Shown piece after piece: positions 1 through 10,348 of a stretch of DNA of 64,000 bases (its first letter is position 1; the number at the start of each line of letters is the position of its first letter). The notes under the pieces were generated by a model. That model saw only the letters and a list, made by a program, of their open reading frames with translations, made no database searches and was not told the origin of the DNA. Origin of the DNA: Tuctoria greenei. Its lineage: Eukaryota > Streptophyta > Magnoliopsida > Poales > Poaceae. The stretch is taken from NCBI GenBank assembly GCA_036927565.1, contig JAYESD010000001.1, positions 1,984,001 to 2,048,000 of the forward strand. Direction: 5' to 3'. Position numbers and translations under genes: made by a program.

Positions 1-645
1 CTATACATTCATACAAACAAATATCATAATATAATACGCATTCATATTATATTGACAACAAAACAATCCAAATGTACGGTGGCAAAATCAATACCGAAGT
101 CGCGAGGATCCGAGGACGACGGATCGGAGACGAAAAAGGTGAGAGTACCGAGCGTCGGAGGCGCCGTGCGGGAGCGGTGGAGGTCGCGGACGGTGCGGGC
201 TGGGAGGGAGGCAGGCGGCGGGCTGGGAGCGAGGCAGGCGGGCGGGGCGGCGCTTTATAACCGGCAGACTGTCGTATGAGCCTCATACGACGGTTCGCCC
301 GTTAGCGCAAGTCGTATGAGGCTCATACGACGTTCGCTGCCGCCTCGTTTTCCGCGGCGACCGTTGGCCGCGTGGCAGACACGTCGGACCGTCGTATGAG
401 CCCCATACGACATTCAATACGTCGTATGCGACTCATACGACGGTGGGTCAAATCTGCAAATTTTTTAAATCGACGGTTATTAATAAAATTTTGGATTAAA
501 AAGCGTATATTAAAAAAAATTCTGGATCTGAAGGCAGCTGTCCCTTCCCGGCTAGCTTCTCTCGTTGAGCGGAACAAGCAAGCAGGCGCGACAGAATCTG
601 AGCGGAGCGGCGGACCGGGGGCGACTTGGTTGCCGTGCCGCGATC
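1..645. promoter_or_regulatory. Upstream region and 5' leader of gamma-SNAP, with four palindromes
   Basis: There is no supportable gene here. Positions 100-260 are GC- and purine-rich, and a TATA-like TTTATAA lies near 254-260. Four copies of a 21-bp palindrome built on gtcgtatgag/ctcatacgac follow at 271-291, 311-331, 391-411 and 421-441. The first two are perfect apart from the centre base, and the last two each carry about one arm mismatch. The remainder (about 445-645) is probably promoter and 5' leader of the gene starting at 646. The transcription start cannot be read from the sequence. Confidence 0.5.
271..441. repeat. Cluster of four 21-bp palindromes (gtcgtatgagNctcatacgac)
   Basis: Each unit has 10-bp arms around one central base: 271-291 (centre c), 311-331 (centre g), 391-411 (one arm mismatch) and 421-441 (one arm mismatch). 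Start-to-start spacings are 40, 80 and 30 bp. The DNA between copies is unrelated, so this is not a simple tandem repeat. Possible explanations are binding sites for a dimeric regulator or remnants of short inverted-repeat transposons; the sequence does not decide. Confidence 0.85.
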
Positions 646-782
646 ATGTCGAGCTCTTCCGACCCCGACAAGCTTATGGCCAAGGCCGACAAACTGTAAG
701 CTCTACGCTTCTTCTCTAGTTCCTTCTGCTACCTTCCCTCCTGCCGTTCCTGATCCACCGCCCATCCGATCGCTGCTGTTTC

Positions 783-817
<35 letters not shown>

Positions 818-3800
818 AACGAAAGGGGAATTTCGTGTCGTTCTGGTCAAAATCGAGTGTTACTGGGGCATTACCGCATCCAAATTCCTGGTCCCAGATC
901 CAGTTCCTGCTGTAAAATGGACCTAGAGCTTATTTCGCGAAGTTAGTTCGGCCGCTTAAGCTGAGATCGTCCAGATCTGCCGAGTGGTTATTGTTACGGA
1001 GATAAGCACCGAGCAGTAGATTTAAATAGGACTTGACCGATTGCCTCAAATTTCTGTGTTCATTTCCGAAGGGTGTGACGACTTCCAAAATTAAACTGGT
1101 TTATGCAAAATTTTGTGGACCTATGATCAAGTGCAAGTAGGTTTTGGAGGACAGAGATAGAAATGTGGCTGGTTCGCTCTGCTGCATTTCTGTTTTTTTT
1201 TTAACACGGCTAAGCCAACTCCATTTCATCGAAACAGAGGTCTGTAGTACAGAGAATTCTACCTGGCACTCCTAGTTCTTGCATTGTTTGAACTACCGAA
1301 TGTACAGGTAAAACAACAAAAATAATCCCTCTTGGGGTTCTAGACAGAGTAGTGATTAAGGCACAGTTTATCAAAATCACTACAGAAGTATGATACTAAT
1401 GCTTAGCCGCTCCACTCTCTTCTGGTAACTTCAAAAGCTTTTTGGCCGTCCTTTCTCATGTCGACCATGAAAGTCTACTACTGATTGTTGCTTGGGTGCG
1501 GCGGTAGCATAAGAACTCTTCCTTGCTCCTTTAGCATCTTCAGCGTCTCTTGCAGAATTTCCTCAGTTCCTCTTCGGATGGACTCCTGTGTCTCCGATGG
1601 GTAGACACCTGCCCAGTAGAATAGCATAGAACACATGAAAATAACAATGTCACAAGGGTGTTTTATGTCCTTCCCTTCGAAACATGATCTATTTCTTAGT
1701 TTCCACACAGCCCATCCAACTGCCGCCATTCCCAACGGGTACAGGTAATTATTCCTTGGAAAGTATTCCTCGATCCATTTCCAGTATTGAGTTAAGTTAC
1801 TTGGTCTTGTATTCACACCAATACATTTTGCTATAATAGCCCAAACCGCTTTCATACAGACACATTTGAAAAACAAATGGTCAATAGTTTCCAATTCATT
1901 ACAGAAGCGGCAGTGTATGTCTCCTGACCAACTCCTGCGCGCCATTTTATCCTTGGTGGGCATTGCTCGATTCTCCAACTCCCAGAGAAAGATTTTGATC
2001 TTTGGTGGGAGTTTGGATTTCCAAATTATTCTATGATTATTACCTTTGTCAGACTCAGTCAGTTTATTATACATAGATTTGACAGAAAATTTTCTGGATT
2101 TATTGTATTTCCACCAAATCCTATCTTCATTATCAGTAACATTCTGCATATTCAGCTCTTCGGCTAGAGTGTACCACATATTATGCATACTGACAGGAAA
2201 GGTATGAAGAAAATGTAATACCCATCCCTGATTAGCACAATCTGCCACAGTTATGTTTTTATCCTTACAAAAATAAAACAGTATAGGGTATCTCTGTTTT
2301 AATGGCTTATCTCCTAGCCACACATCATACCAAAAACTGGTTTTCATTCCATTGCCCAGCTTAATCCTTCTACCAGCACAGTATAAATCTTTGACTTTAA
2401 GTAAGTCTGACCACATGGGGGAGTCATTATATTTATGTGTCAACTCCCTAATAGTTTTCCCTTTAATATATTTTGATGTTACTAACTGTCCCCATAAACT
2501 TTTATCAGTTTCAATCTTCCACCACCATTTGGCTAATAGACTTAAATTCATTTTTCTAAGGTTTTTTATACCAGTCCTCCTTTAGCTTTACTTTTACAGA
2601 TTTTCTTCCATTTGACAAGGTGATACTTTCTCTTTTTGCATCCACCTTGCCAAAAAAATTTCTTCCTAATCACATCCATCCTGTGAATCACAGTTTTGGG
2701 TAAAAGGAACATTGACATATAATATGTGGGTGTGTTGGACAAGCTAGAGTTAATCAAGACTAATCTCCCTGCCTTTGATAAACTACTACCTTTCCACCTT
2801 TCAATTTTCCTAGCTACTTTATTTTCCAAAGCAAACCAATCAGAGATGCGAATTCTATTAGCCGAGACAGGAACACCTAAATAAGAGACTGGGAGTGATC
2901 CTATCTGACAATTGAAGATCTTTGCAAATTTATATGTCTTTGTATAATCATGATCCATTGAAAAAATCTCACTTTTTTCATAATTGATTTTAAGACCTGA
3001 CATTTGTTCAAAAGCTTCACATTGTATGCTTCCTGCACATCATCATTTAAGCAAAAGATAGTGTCATCGGCATATTGAAGTATGGCTACACCATCCTTAA
3101 TTAAGTTCCTAGCCAAACCTTTAATCAACCCATTTTGTTGAGCTTTATGTACCATTTTAGTTAGACTATCATCCACAAAGTTGAAAAGCAAGGGAGATAA
3201 AGGGTCTCCTTGCCGGACACCCTTGTAGCTTTGAAAGTGAGGTCCATCAGTGTTATTTATTTTAACACTCAATGTACCATTATCCAATGTGTTCCTAATC
3301 CATTCACACCACTGTGCACTGAAACCTCTAGTGGACAGACATTTAATAAGAAAATTCCAATCTACTTTGTCGTATGCTTTTTCAAAATCAAGTTTTAACA
3401 CAATCCCAGACTCAAATTTATTAGTCTTAGCCTCATGTAAGATCTCATGTAGTGCCATAATTCCATTCATGATATTCCTCCCAGGGATAAAAGCTGATTG
3501 CACATTATTAATAATTCTAGAGGCAATTATTTCCAGTCTGCCAGTGAGGACCTTGGTTATCCATTTATAAAGACAATTGAGTAAACAGATAGGTCTGAAC
3601 TGTCTAATCTGTTTAGCATTCTTAACTTTAGGAATAAGAATAATTGAGCCAAAATTGATTCTATAAATGGGTAATGTCCCTTCATAAAAGGCCTCAAACA
3701 TTGCCACAATATCCTCTTTAATTAACTCCCAAAATGTTTGATAGAATTCTATAGGGATCTGATCAGGGCCAGGGACTTTGTTTTTTTCCATGCTAAATAG

Positions 3801-6800
3801 AGCTTGCTTAATCTCATCAATTTCAAATTTCCTGGTCAAGAAGGTGTTATCTTCCTCTGACACCCTATCTTCACCAGACCAAAAATCAGAGCAAGTCAAA
3901 TGCATTACCCCTGGCTCTACCAAACAAGTCTTTATAGAATTCAGTTGCATGATTAAGCAAATTATCAGTTCCCTGTACAATGTGACCATTATCCTGTAAG
4001 GAAAAGATTGTATTCCTACTATTGTTTCCATTTGCAATTTTATGAAAATAAGATGTGTTCAGATCCCCCTTCAACAACCAATTTTGATTACTTCTCTTTA
4101 GCCAGTACAACTCTTCATCTTCATAAATTTGTAATAGTCTAGTCTGTAACAAACACCTCTGTTTCAGGTCCTCATCATTGAGGGTTAGGTTTTCTTCTTT
4201 CTGCTCTAAATCTTTTAATTTCTGTTCAATGTCTCTCTTCTCTTTTTTGGTATTACCAGCCATTTGGTAATTCCAACCTTTGAGATATTCCAGCTGCATT
4301 TCTGTTTAGCTCCATGTTATAGGAAATCCTGGTAGATCCTGTCCCATAGATAGCATCACTCTCACACATAGTATGAAATTTATATTATTTATTATGTGAA
4401 TCAACTCGTACAAGTTCATTCGCTAGCCTGCCTCACTTTGAAGAAGGTCATGCACTGTTGCTGTAATGCATGATTAGTGCATTGCTTGGGAGGATTGGAT
4501 GTGCTGATTGCCAAGTCAACTGCATAGCTGCTATTTTCCCATATTCGGACCTTTAACATGGGCCTTTTTGTGCTTTATTCTACTACTATGCATGATAAAC
4601 AATAGTACCTTGCCTTGGACAAAGACTAACCAATTTCATTGATTCTTGCCGCTCCAATAAGTAATTAACTCCTACTCTCAAAATGAATAATCGGGTGCAC
4701 GCCTATTCTTATTGTTAAACTATAAACTTCGTGCTGTTTCCTTGACAGAAGAAAATTGCTGACAGTAGTGAATTGTTCTTCAATAACTTCTGTATATCAG
4801 CGATACATTGATAGATCTTGTCCATGACGTTTCTTTTCTTTTATTGCTCGAGTGATAGTTACATATGCTCAGTCTTCTGTTCTTACTGTCATAAATTTAT
4901 TCCTGAAAGAATGATTTTCCATTGACTTAATTAACTCTGTACAGCGTCTTCTGTTCAACATTTTTTAATGTACTATTTTTGACAGAACAAAATTGAGCTT
5001 TACGAGGTGGAATGCTGATTGGAAAACTGCTACTTGTTTATACGAGCAAGCTGGTCGGTAGCTTTTGATGTCTTCTTTTGTCTCATCAGTAGTATTTCCC
5101 TCACTGTTATGCACGAATTGAACCTTTTCTTCTTTAAAGCAATCGCTTACAAATTCAGAAAGGATAATGAGAAAGCAAAAGACGCATTTGAGAAGGCTTC
5201 AAAAGGACAAGAAATGATCTCCTCGTATCCTTTGGATATTTCTTCATAACTCATAAGTTTCTTTCTCATTTTTCACATAGTTGAACAATCAGCTAATGCA
5301 TCCTTAACTAGCTTCAAAGACCGTGGGATGCTGCTAAGCATATGGAATCTGCTGCTGCTTTAGCAAAGGAACTTGGTTACTGGAATGAAGTTTCAGATTT
5401 TTATCGCACAGCTTCAGAATTATACCGTGAATGTGGAAGATCGCAACCTGCATCGGATGCTCTAGCAAAGGGAGCCAGGTAATTGGAAAAACAAATCAAA
5501 TGATTATGTGACTATTGTGAAAGCATACTTTCTAAACAGAACACCAACCGAACTAGTGCATTGGAAGAAAAAGCTCCAGAAGAAGCTATTAATCTGTACG
5601 ATGAGGCTTGTTCACTTCTAGAAGATGATGGAAAGGAACAAATGGCTTTTGACTTGTATCGATCTGCAGCGGCTTTGTATATTAAGCTTGAAAAGTAAGT
5701 ATAAGCATTAAGCAGCCCCTTAAATCATTCATATTGTAATTTCACACTGTTCCCCAACTGTTGTACCAATATTGCATCTCATTGACGTGTTTCCTTGATG
5801 GCCTGTTTGTCAATTGGGAAATGAAGGGCGGGGAAGGAAAAATGAAACATTATGAGAAACCCGACCCTTTGTACTTCTTCCCTTTTATATCTTAAACCTT
5901 CATTTTCACTTGATTCATGACCCAATCCCTACCCCACTCCCTCTTTCCCGTTATCTAAATGCACCTGAGTTCCTCTCTGGTATGGTTTTTTATCTTTCTT
6001 TCTTCATAAGCATGGAACTGTGATGTAGGATTTTTAGAAAGGAAACCGAGAACTTGAACTAATATTTAAGGGCCTAATTCAACTCTTTGAACCAGTTTCT
6101 GAAGCCAACAAATATTAATTGCAGTATACTACTTGGACTTGAATTTTACTGTCCCACAAAATGAAGAATCAAATCAGGGGCTCCCAATTCTTTTTAAACA
6201 CACTCATTCTATATCTTACTGATATTTATTCATGGCTGCATCATTCAACATCGTATAATCTTATATTATACATAACCATCTTAATTTGTTTCCTTCCCTG
6301 GCTATATTTGACAGGTATTCAGATGCTGCATCTTTCTTTCTAAGACTCGGTACAGCTGCTGATAAGTGCAGTGCCATCAACAGCCAATGCAAGGTACTAG
6401 TCTTTTAGCTGATAATTATTTATTTATTCATATACTAATTGAACAGGTTAAAATGATTAAGCAAGGGAACTGATAATTTATAAAGAAGAATCTGCTTGCT
6501 AGATCATGACTTGAACACATAATTTGTCTGACTCGAACATTATTTTGTTTATTCAGGCTTATTTGAGTGCAGTCATCATCTATCTTTACACACATGATTT
6601 TCAGCAGGCTCAGAAATGCTACAATGACTGCTCAGAGTAAGTACATAGGTGATGGTTACTATTTGGTCACTGTTACATTGGGCTTTTCCACCTAATCATG
6701 ATGTGCACAGAAAAAATTTGACATCACCATTTCCTTGACTGTCATATCACAGGGTTCAAGCCTTCCTCAACAGTGACCAGAATCGATGTGCAACAAAATT

Positions 6801-7339
6801 ACTGTCTGCTTATGAGGAAGGTGATGCTGAAGAAGTCAAACGTATTGCTCAATCAAGTGTCTTCAATCACCTTGACCATGTGGTAAATCCTTTGATATTC
6901 CCTATGAAAGGGTATAGATTGTTGAATGATTAGGAATGCCATATTTATTATTGAAATGGTAATATGAGAAGTTCACCAATAATGTTATATCCGCTTAAAA
7001 TGGTGAATTATAGGTACTGATTAAGCTGTGACATGCCTTATGATTATAATTGTCATAATAAAATATCTATTTGGTGCCATTAGCAGTCGTTGTACCACAG
7101 GACCATTGACGGTTCCACGTTCTAGGCTTTCATATTCCATCTGGTGGAATGTTTCGTTAGTTGATTGTCAACTTGGTTAGCACCTACCTTCACCTGGGAC
7201 TTATGCTGATGCCTGTGACACAAAACTGCAGGTAATTAGGCTTGCAAGGAAACTACCAACTGGTGATCTGCAGGCCATCAAGAAAGATACGACAGCTGAT
7301 GATGGCGAGGAACCCTTGGACGAGGATGATCTAACTTAG
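646..7339 (+). CDS. Gamma-SNAP (gamma-soluble NSF attachment protein), nine exons
   Basis: This is a vesicle-fusion adaptor: SNAPs bind assembled SNARE complexes and recruit the ATPase NSF to disassemble them on the cytosolic face of membranes. Exons are 646-695, 4986-5053, 5140-5224, 5320-5478, 5557-5694, 6315-6393, 6557-6636, 6753-6882 and 7232-7339. All have GT/AG borders and join in frame to 298 residues plus TAG, close to the usual gamma-SNAP length. Recognisable family stretches include DAFEKASKGQEM (exon 3), SQPASDALAKGA (exon 4), AINLYDEACSLLE (exon 5) and the acidic C-terminus ending DEDDLT. The product should be an all-helical TPR-like protein, and I see no signal peptide or membrane segment. 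The start codon opens MSSSSDPDKLMAKADKL as in other plants. Intron 1 (696-4985) is swollen by a LINE and also carries a long poly-C tract. Confidence 0.95.
784..816 (+). repeat. Homopolymeric poly-C tract (33 C)
   Basis: An uninterrupted run of 33 C lies in intron 1 of the gamma-SNAP gene, about 90 bp after exon 1. Such a tract is prone to length change and to sequencing error, and could form an i-motif on this strand and a G-quadruplex on the other. Confidence 0.9.
1196..4292 (-). mobile_element. 5'-truncated LINE (non-LTR retrotransposon) in gamma-SNAP intron 1
   Basis: A 3.1-kb insertion antisense to the host gene. It is bounded by a 15-bp target-site duplication, gctgcatttctgttt, at 1181-1195 and 4293-4307. 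The left end is a poly-T run, which is the element's poly-A tail on the minus strand. The body encodes a non-LTR reverse transcriptase and C-terminal zf-RVT region. ORF1 and the endonuclease domain are missing, as expected from 5' truncation during target-primed reverse transcription. The duplication is still perfect. Confidence 0.92.
1478..4292 (-). pseudogene. LINE reverse transcriptase (ORF2 remnant), frameshifted
   Basis: Read right to left, the coding remnant covers the linker, then the reverse transcriptase, then a zf-RVT zinc-binding C-terminus that ends at the TAG at 1478. Diagnostic motifs are PGPDQIPIEFYQ, LKLDFEKAYDKVDW, GVRQGDPLSP and the catalytic YADDTIF near 3,050-3,080. The C-terminal part has the Cys/His pattern CRFCNELETIDHLFFKC. 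Reading shifts frame at about 4,000, about 3,000 and about 2,560, so no full-length enzyme can be made. It is a dead copy lacking the N-terminal endonuclease. Confidence 0.9.
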
Positions 7340-7983
7340 CACCATGCTCCACGTACGGAGTATGCAGAGAACAAGTATCTGGGAGTGGCGGGGAGAGTAG
7401 TATGTCAACGATGAGCCGGGGCAGTTGTAAAAATGATAGTAACATGAATTGCACAGTGAAACTTGAGGGCGGCATCTGTATCATGAAATTCGCCAAGCTC
7501 AACCCTTCGTTGGATTTGTGCACATGAACTATACATTCTCACCCGTTGTTTGCTGGTACTGAGAGATTGTTGCAATGATTGTTTTACATGTACTGTATGA
7601 TTTGCACAAGTTCGTCACCATACCCAAACAAAGACGAATAGTGTAGTTCTGGAATTGGAATGATTCTGTTAGTTGCATGAATGTGAACGACCAGCAGTAT
7701 TCCAATTGAGCTCTATTATTTCGACAGACGAGATATATATATATTAAAAAAAACTCTTATTGTCTCAAAAAGGCTACAAACTCTGACGCTTCGTTTTGTT
7801 ACATCACCGCAGGTTCACACAACACAAGACTAGCAAGCTAGAACATCAAACGTTTGAGCTTCATGTACATAACTGCAAGCAAGCACATCAGAACACGCAC
7901 GCACTAAAACTCGTTGGAATGGATCGGCTCGTCAGCAGGAGGCAGGATGCCAGGATCGATTCCAGCGGAGACCGTGCACGCGG
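7340..7983. other. 3' flank of gamma-SNAP and convergent spacer
   Basis: No gene is seen. The left part is presumably the gamma-SNAP 3' UTR. An (AT)n stretch with an A-run lies at about 7,733-7,751. The next gene is transcribed towards this region from the right, so its 3' UTR probably lies at about 7,750-7,983. Confidence 0.5.
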
Positions 7984-8232
7984 TCATGGAGAGTGGCTGG
8001 ACTTGCGCGCCGGAGGCAGGCCAGGCACGAGCCCCGGAACGCCGGGCACGAGGCGTGGAACACCGGGCACGAGGCCTGGAACACCGGGCACGGTCGGGAT
8101 CGGCACTGGCGGCAGCAGCTGCGCCACCTGAGCCTCCGTCTCGCCGCTCCGTTTCAGCTTCCGGCCGTCGCATGGGGCGAGCAGAAGCAGCGCCGCCACC
8201 AGCAGGAGCGCAACAGCCAAACGCTTGGCCAT
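7984..8232 (-). CDS. Small secreted Pro/Val/Gly-repeat protein, 82 aa
   Basis: A single-exon 82-residue protein starting at the ATG at 8232-8230 and ending with TGA at 7984. Residues 1 to about 23 form a clear signal peptide (MAKRLAVALLLVAALLLLAP), followed by a short basic/polar segment. Residues about 45-73 are a repeat built on VPG and LVPG units (VPGVPGLVPGVPRLVPG). This composition resembles structural cell-wall proteins, but I do not recognise a named family. It has no cysteine beyond the one near the predicted cleavage site. A TATA box about 100 bp upstream supports it as a real gene. Longer ORFs overlapping it in other frames look like GC-rich shadows. Confidence 0.6.
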   Translation of the reverse strand: MAKRLAVALLLVAALLLLAPCDGRKLKRSGETEAQVAQLLPPVPIPTVPGVPGLVPGVPRLVPGVPGLVPGLPPARKSSHSP

Positions 8233-8330
8233 CGTCGTTGTCGTTGTCGCTCGTGTTTGTCCTCGAGAAGGAGACTGCTACTACCCTCGCTTGTGTTCGG
8301 ATGAGCCCGAATGCGTAGGCCCGTGTCCCT

Positions 8331-8339
8331 GTTATATAC
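8331..8339 (-). promoter_or_regulatory. TATA box of the small secreted-protein gene
   Basis: The minus strand reads gtatataac about 100 bp upstream of the ATG at 8232. The position and sequence suit a plant core promoter. Confidence 0.55.
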
Positions 8340-9115
8340 CCGAGCTGCAGGGGTAGCGGAGGCGGAGGAACGCGTGGCGCGATGCGCCGCGCTGGGAAAA
8401 CGGGTGTCCTTGTGCCAGTGGTGGCGCCGCCGTGACGCGAAAGGCGGCGTGGCGCCGCTGGGAAAAAGGGCAGGGATGACGATGCGCGTGCGCATGGGGT
8501 TGATGGGTTCGTTTGGACGCACACCGCGACGTGCGTAGTTGCGTGTGGCGCAGCCCGGCCGACCCCGAGCAGGTCACGGACCCCCATCACTATGAGCTGC
8601 TGCGCGCTCAAGGTATACGCCCGCGCCGCGCCGCGCCGCGTGACGCGGGCTTTGATTCCTCCTGCTTTGCACCTGGGTGGCCATGAGCGGTGTGGGCAGA
8701 GACGCAGCGCATGGCGACGTCTGTGTTGGACAAGCATTGCCGACGCGCCCCAGCACGGCCAGCCGCCGAGGCGATTCTGGTACAAAACACCGGCGGGGGT
8801 GTCCTAGCGACGCGCTAGATATGGTTCCACCGCCGACGCCATCGCCTGGATAGAGCTCGCGCCTCCCAGATCAATTAGCGAAGGAACCAAAGCACGCCAC
8901 CAAAAGACGCGCCTGACTGTGTTCACGAACGCACAACGAGATCGACGGCTCGTGAGGAGGATCGATTCCATATGCTGGCGGTCATGGTCATGGAGAGGAG
9001 AGACCTTCGACTTGTTCATGTTTCTATTCGCGATGGTGTGATATAGAGTGTGGATCAAATATAAATTAAATAATAACATATTAGTGATAAGTGTTGTTAC
9101 AAATAACAACAAAAA
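8340..9115. other. Spacer between secreted-protein gene and tRNA-Tyr
   Basis: GC-rich up to about 8,800, with a short (cgccgcg)n stretch at about 8,620-8,640, then AT-rich. Open frames on both strands are compositional and lack recognisable domains. The GC-rich part probably includes the promoter of the gene at 7984-8232. Confidence 0.4.
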
Positions 9116-9201
9116 CCGACCTTAGCTCAGTTGGTAGAGCGGAGGACTGTAGTATGTGCAGATAAATCCTTAGGTCGCTGGTTCGAATCCGGCAGGTCGG
9201 A
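9116..9201 (+). tRNA. tRNA-Tyr (anticodon GTA) with 13-nt intron
   Basis: The acceptor stem ccgacct pairs with aggtcgg at 9194-9200, with discriminator A at 9201. The D arm ttagctcagttggtagagc and T arm ggttcgaatcc are canonical. The anticodon loop reads actGTAg and is interrupted after position 37 by a putative intron at 9153-9165 (tatgtgcagataa), the standard place in plant tRNA-Tyr genes. The mature length is 73 nt without CCA. A T6 run at 9202-9207 is the Pol III terminator. Confidence 0.96.
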
Positions 9202-9207
9202 TTTTTT
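9202..9207 (+). terminator. Pol III terminator of tRNA-Tyr
   Basis: A run of six T directly follows the discriminator base. Confidence 0.8.
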
Positions 9208-9803
9208 GTAATTTTTCCTCATTTTGCTGCAACTTAGTATGACGTTTGTCATCAACTTAGTATTCGTAAAACACAAATTGATGGATCATACGGCGTTCCC
9301 TATTTCGTTTTACAAACATCAAAGAATCAAAATGAAGAGGGGAGTGTAAACAAGTTAGAGTAGTCTGCATATATGTATATGGAATTACCCAAGAAGCATC
9401 CAGGTGGCGCTCTGTTCCGCACTGCAAAACTGCACCAGAGATGCAGAGATTATTCTATTGGAGACGGATGATTGATTGATTTCTTATTATTACACACAAA
9501 TTATCTCAATAAAATTCTCACAAACTGCGTAATACTTTCCATGACAGTTCCTAGTACACACACGCCATCGGTAGCGACGCAGATTGCACGCGTAAAAAGG
9601 CGTAATCCCCCGCGCCTTTATAAGGGTGCCGAAACCAGAGCACTTGCCTCCACGATCCTACCGACCTACCCGCCAAATCTTACAGCCCCCACTCACCGCT
9701 GCAGCACAGCTCTCCTAACCAGTTGGCGCAACCACTATAACGCGCGCGCTCACTGCCAGTTCCAGCTGCCAATCCCATATCATCGAGCGCAGTCGTCGCC
9801 GCT
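9208..9803 (+). promoter_or_regulatory. Spacer and promoter of the three-TM protein gene
   Basis: No gene is seen in this stretch. A TATA-like TTTATAA lies at 9617-9623 in a GC-rich setting, about 180 bp upstream of the ATG at 9804. It is the best core-promoter candidate for that gene. Confidence 0.4.
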
Positions 9804-10196
9804 ATGCCGCCAGGCCGCCTCATCGACCGCCACCGCCGTGGCGGCGGTGCCGCGGACGCCGACCTCACCACCATCGGCCTCGTCGCCGTAATGACCGCGG
9901 CGTCGTTCCTCCTCCTCTTCGCCATTATCGGCCGCGACGCCGACGCCGCCGCGGGCACGACTGTTGCGGCCGGCACTGCATGGCAGGTCATCCTGGCCTT
10001 CGCGACCATGGCCGCCGGAATGCTGTCCATCGCGCACGGCATGCGGGTTCGCGACGCCCGCCCGCCCGCCATTCTCCTGCAACCCGTGGACGCCGCGGTG
10101 GCAGCGCTCGGGCACGCTTGTGGACCTGAGCGGCTGTTGCTGGTGGTGATCCTCCTCGTCTGCCCGTTTCTTGAAGCCTGGTTCGATTTCATCTGA
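9804..10196 (+). CDS. Putative three-TM membrane protein of unknown function, 130 aa
   Basis: A single-exon reading frame from the ATG at 9804 to the TGA at 10194. The N-terminus is basic (about residues 1-17, rich in Arg). Three hydrophobic segments follow: about 21-43 (LTTIGLVAVMTAASFLLLFA), about 60-80 (WQVILAFATMAAGMLSIAHG) and about 109-127 (ERLLLVVILLVCPFLEAWF). I recognise no family and propose no function. Support for a real gene comes from the TATA-like box upstream, the coherent hydrophobic pattern and strong GC bias at third positions. Opposite-strand ORFs over the same bases have low-complexity composition and are taken as shadows. Confidence 0.55.
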   Translation: MPPGRLIDRHRRGGGAADADLTTIGLVAVMTAASFLLLFAIIGRDADAAAGTTVAAGTAWQVILAFATMAAGMLSIAHGMRVRDARPPAILLQPVDAAVAALGHACGPERLLLVVILLVCPFLEAWFDFI

Positions 10197-10266
10197 CATG
10201 CCCAACAAGTTGCAGAGCTCAGGCTTCGTCAGAGCATGCTCGCCCCGTTGCTTGGTAAGCGATGTA

Positions 10267-10346
10267 TTCCCTCCTTCCATATAAACTTGTCGTTTTGTAA
10301 TTCAAAAATGAACTACAAAGCGACAAGTTCATACGGACGGAGGGAG
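10267..10346. mobile_element. Stowaway-like MITE (80 bp)
   Basis: The element has terminal inverted repeats of the ctccctccgtcc type (ttccctccttcc at the left, ggacggagggag at the right). TA duplications flank it at 10265-10266 and 10347-10348. The arms containing acttgtcg and cgacaagt pair through most of its length. This is typical of non-autonomous Tc1/mariner elements of grasses. Confidence 0.88.
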
Positions 10347-10348
10347 TA

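Noticed and set aside
47..286. Overlapping open frames on both strands at the window start
   Set aside because: Arg/Gly-rich compositional frames in GC-rich DNA, no domain, several overlapping frames at once.
271..441. CRISPR-like array
   Set aside because: Eukaryotic nuclear DNA, repeats are palindromes with irregular spacing and only four copies.
7904..8785. 293-residue minus-strand frame across the small secreted-protein gene
   Set aside because: Arg/Ala/Pro-rich shadow running through coding and promoter DNA; the 82-residue frame with signal peptide and TATA box explains the region better.
9680..10280. Two minus-strand frames (166-170 residues) over the three-TM gene
   Set aside because: Low-complexity Ala/Arg/Gly composition, mirror of the GC-rich + strand frame.
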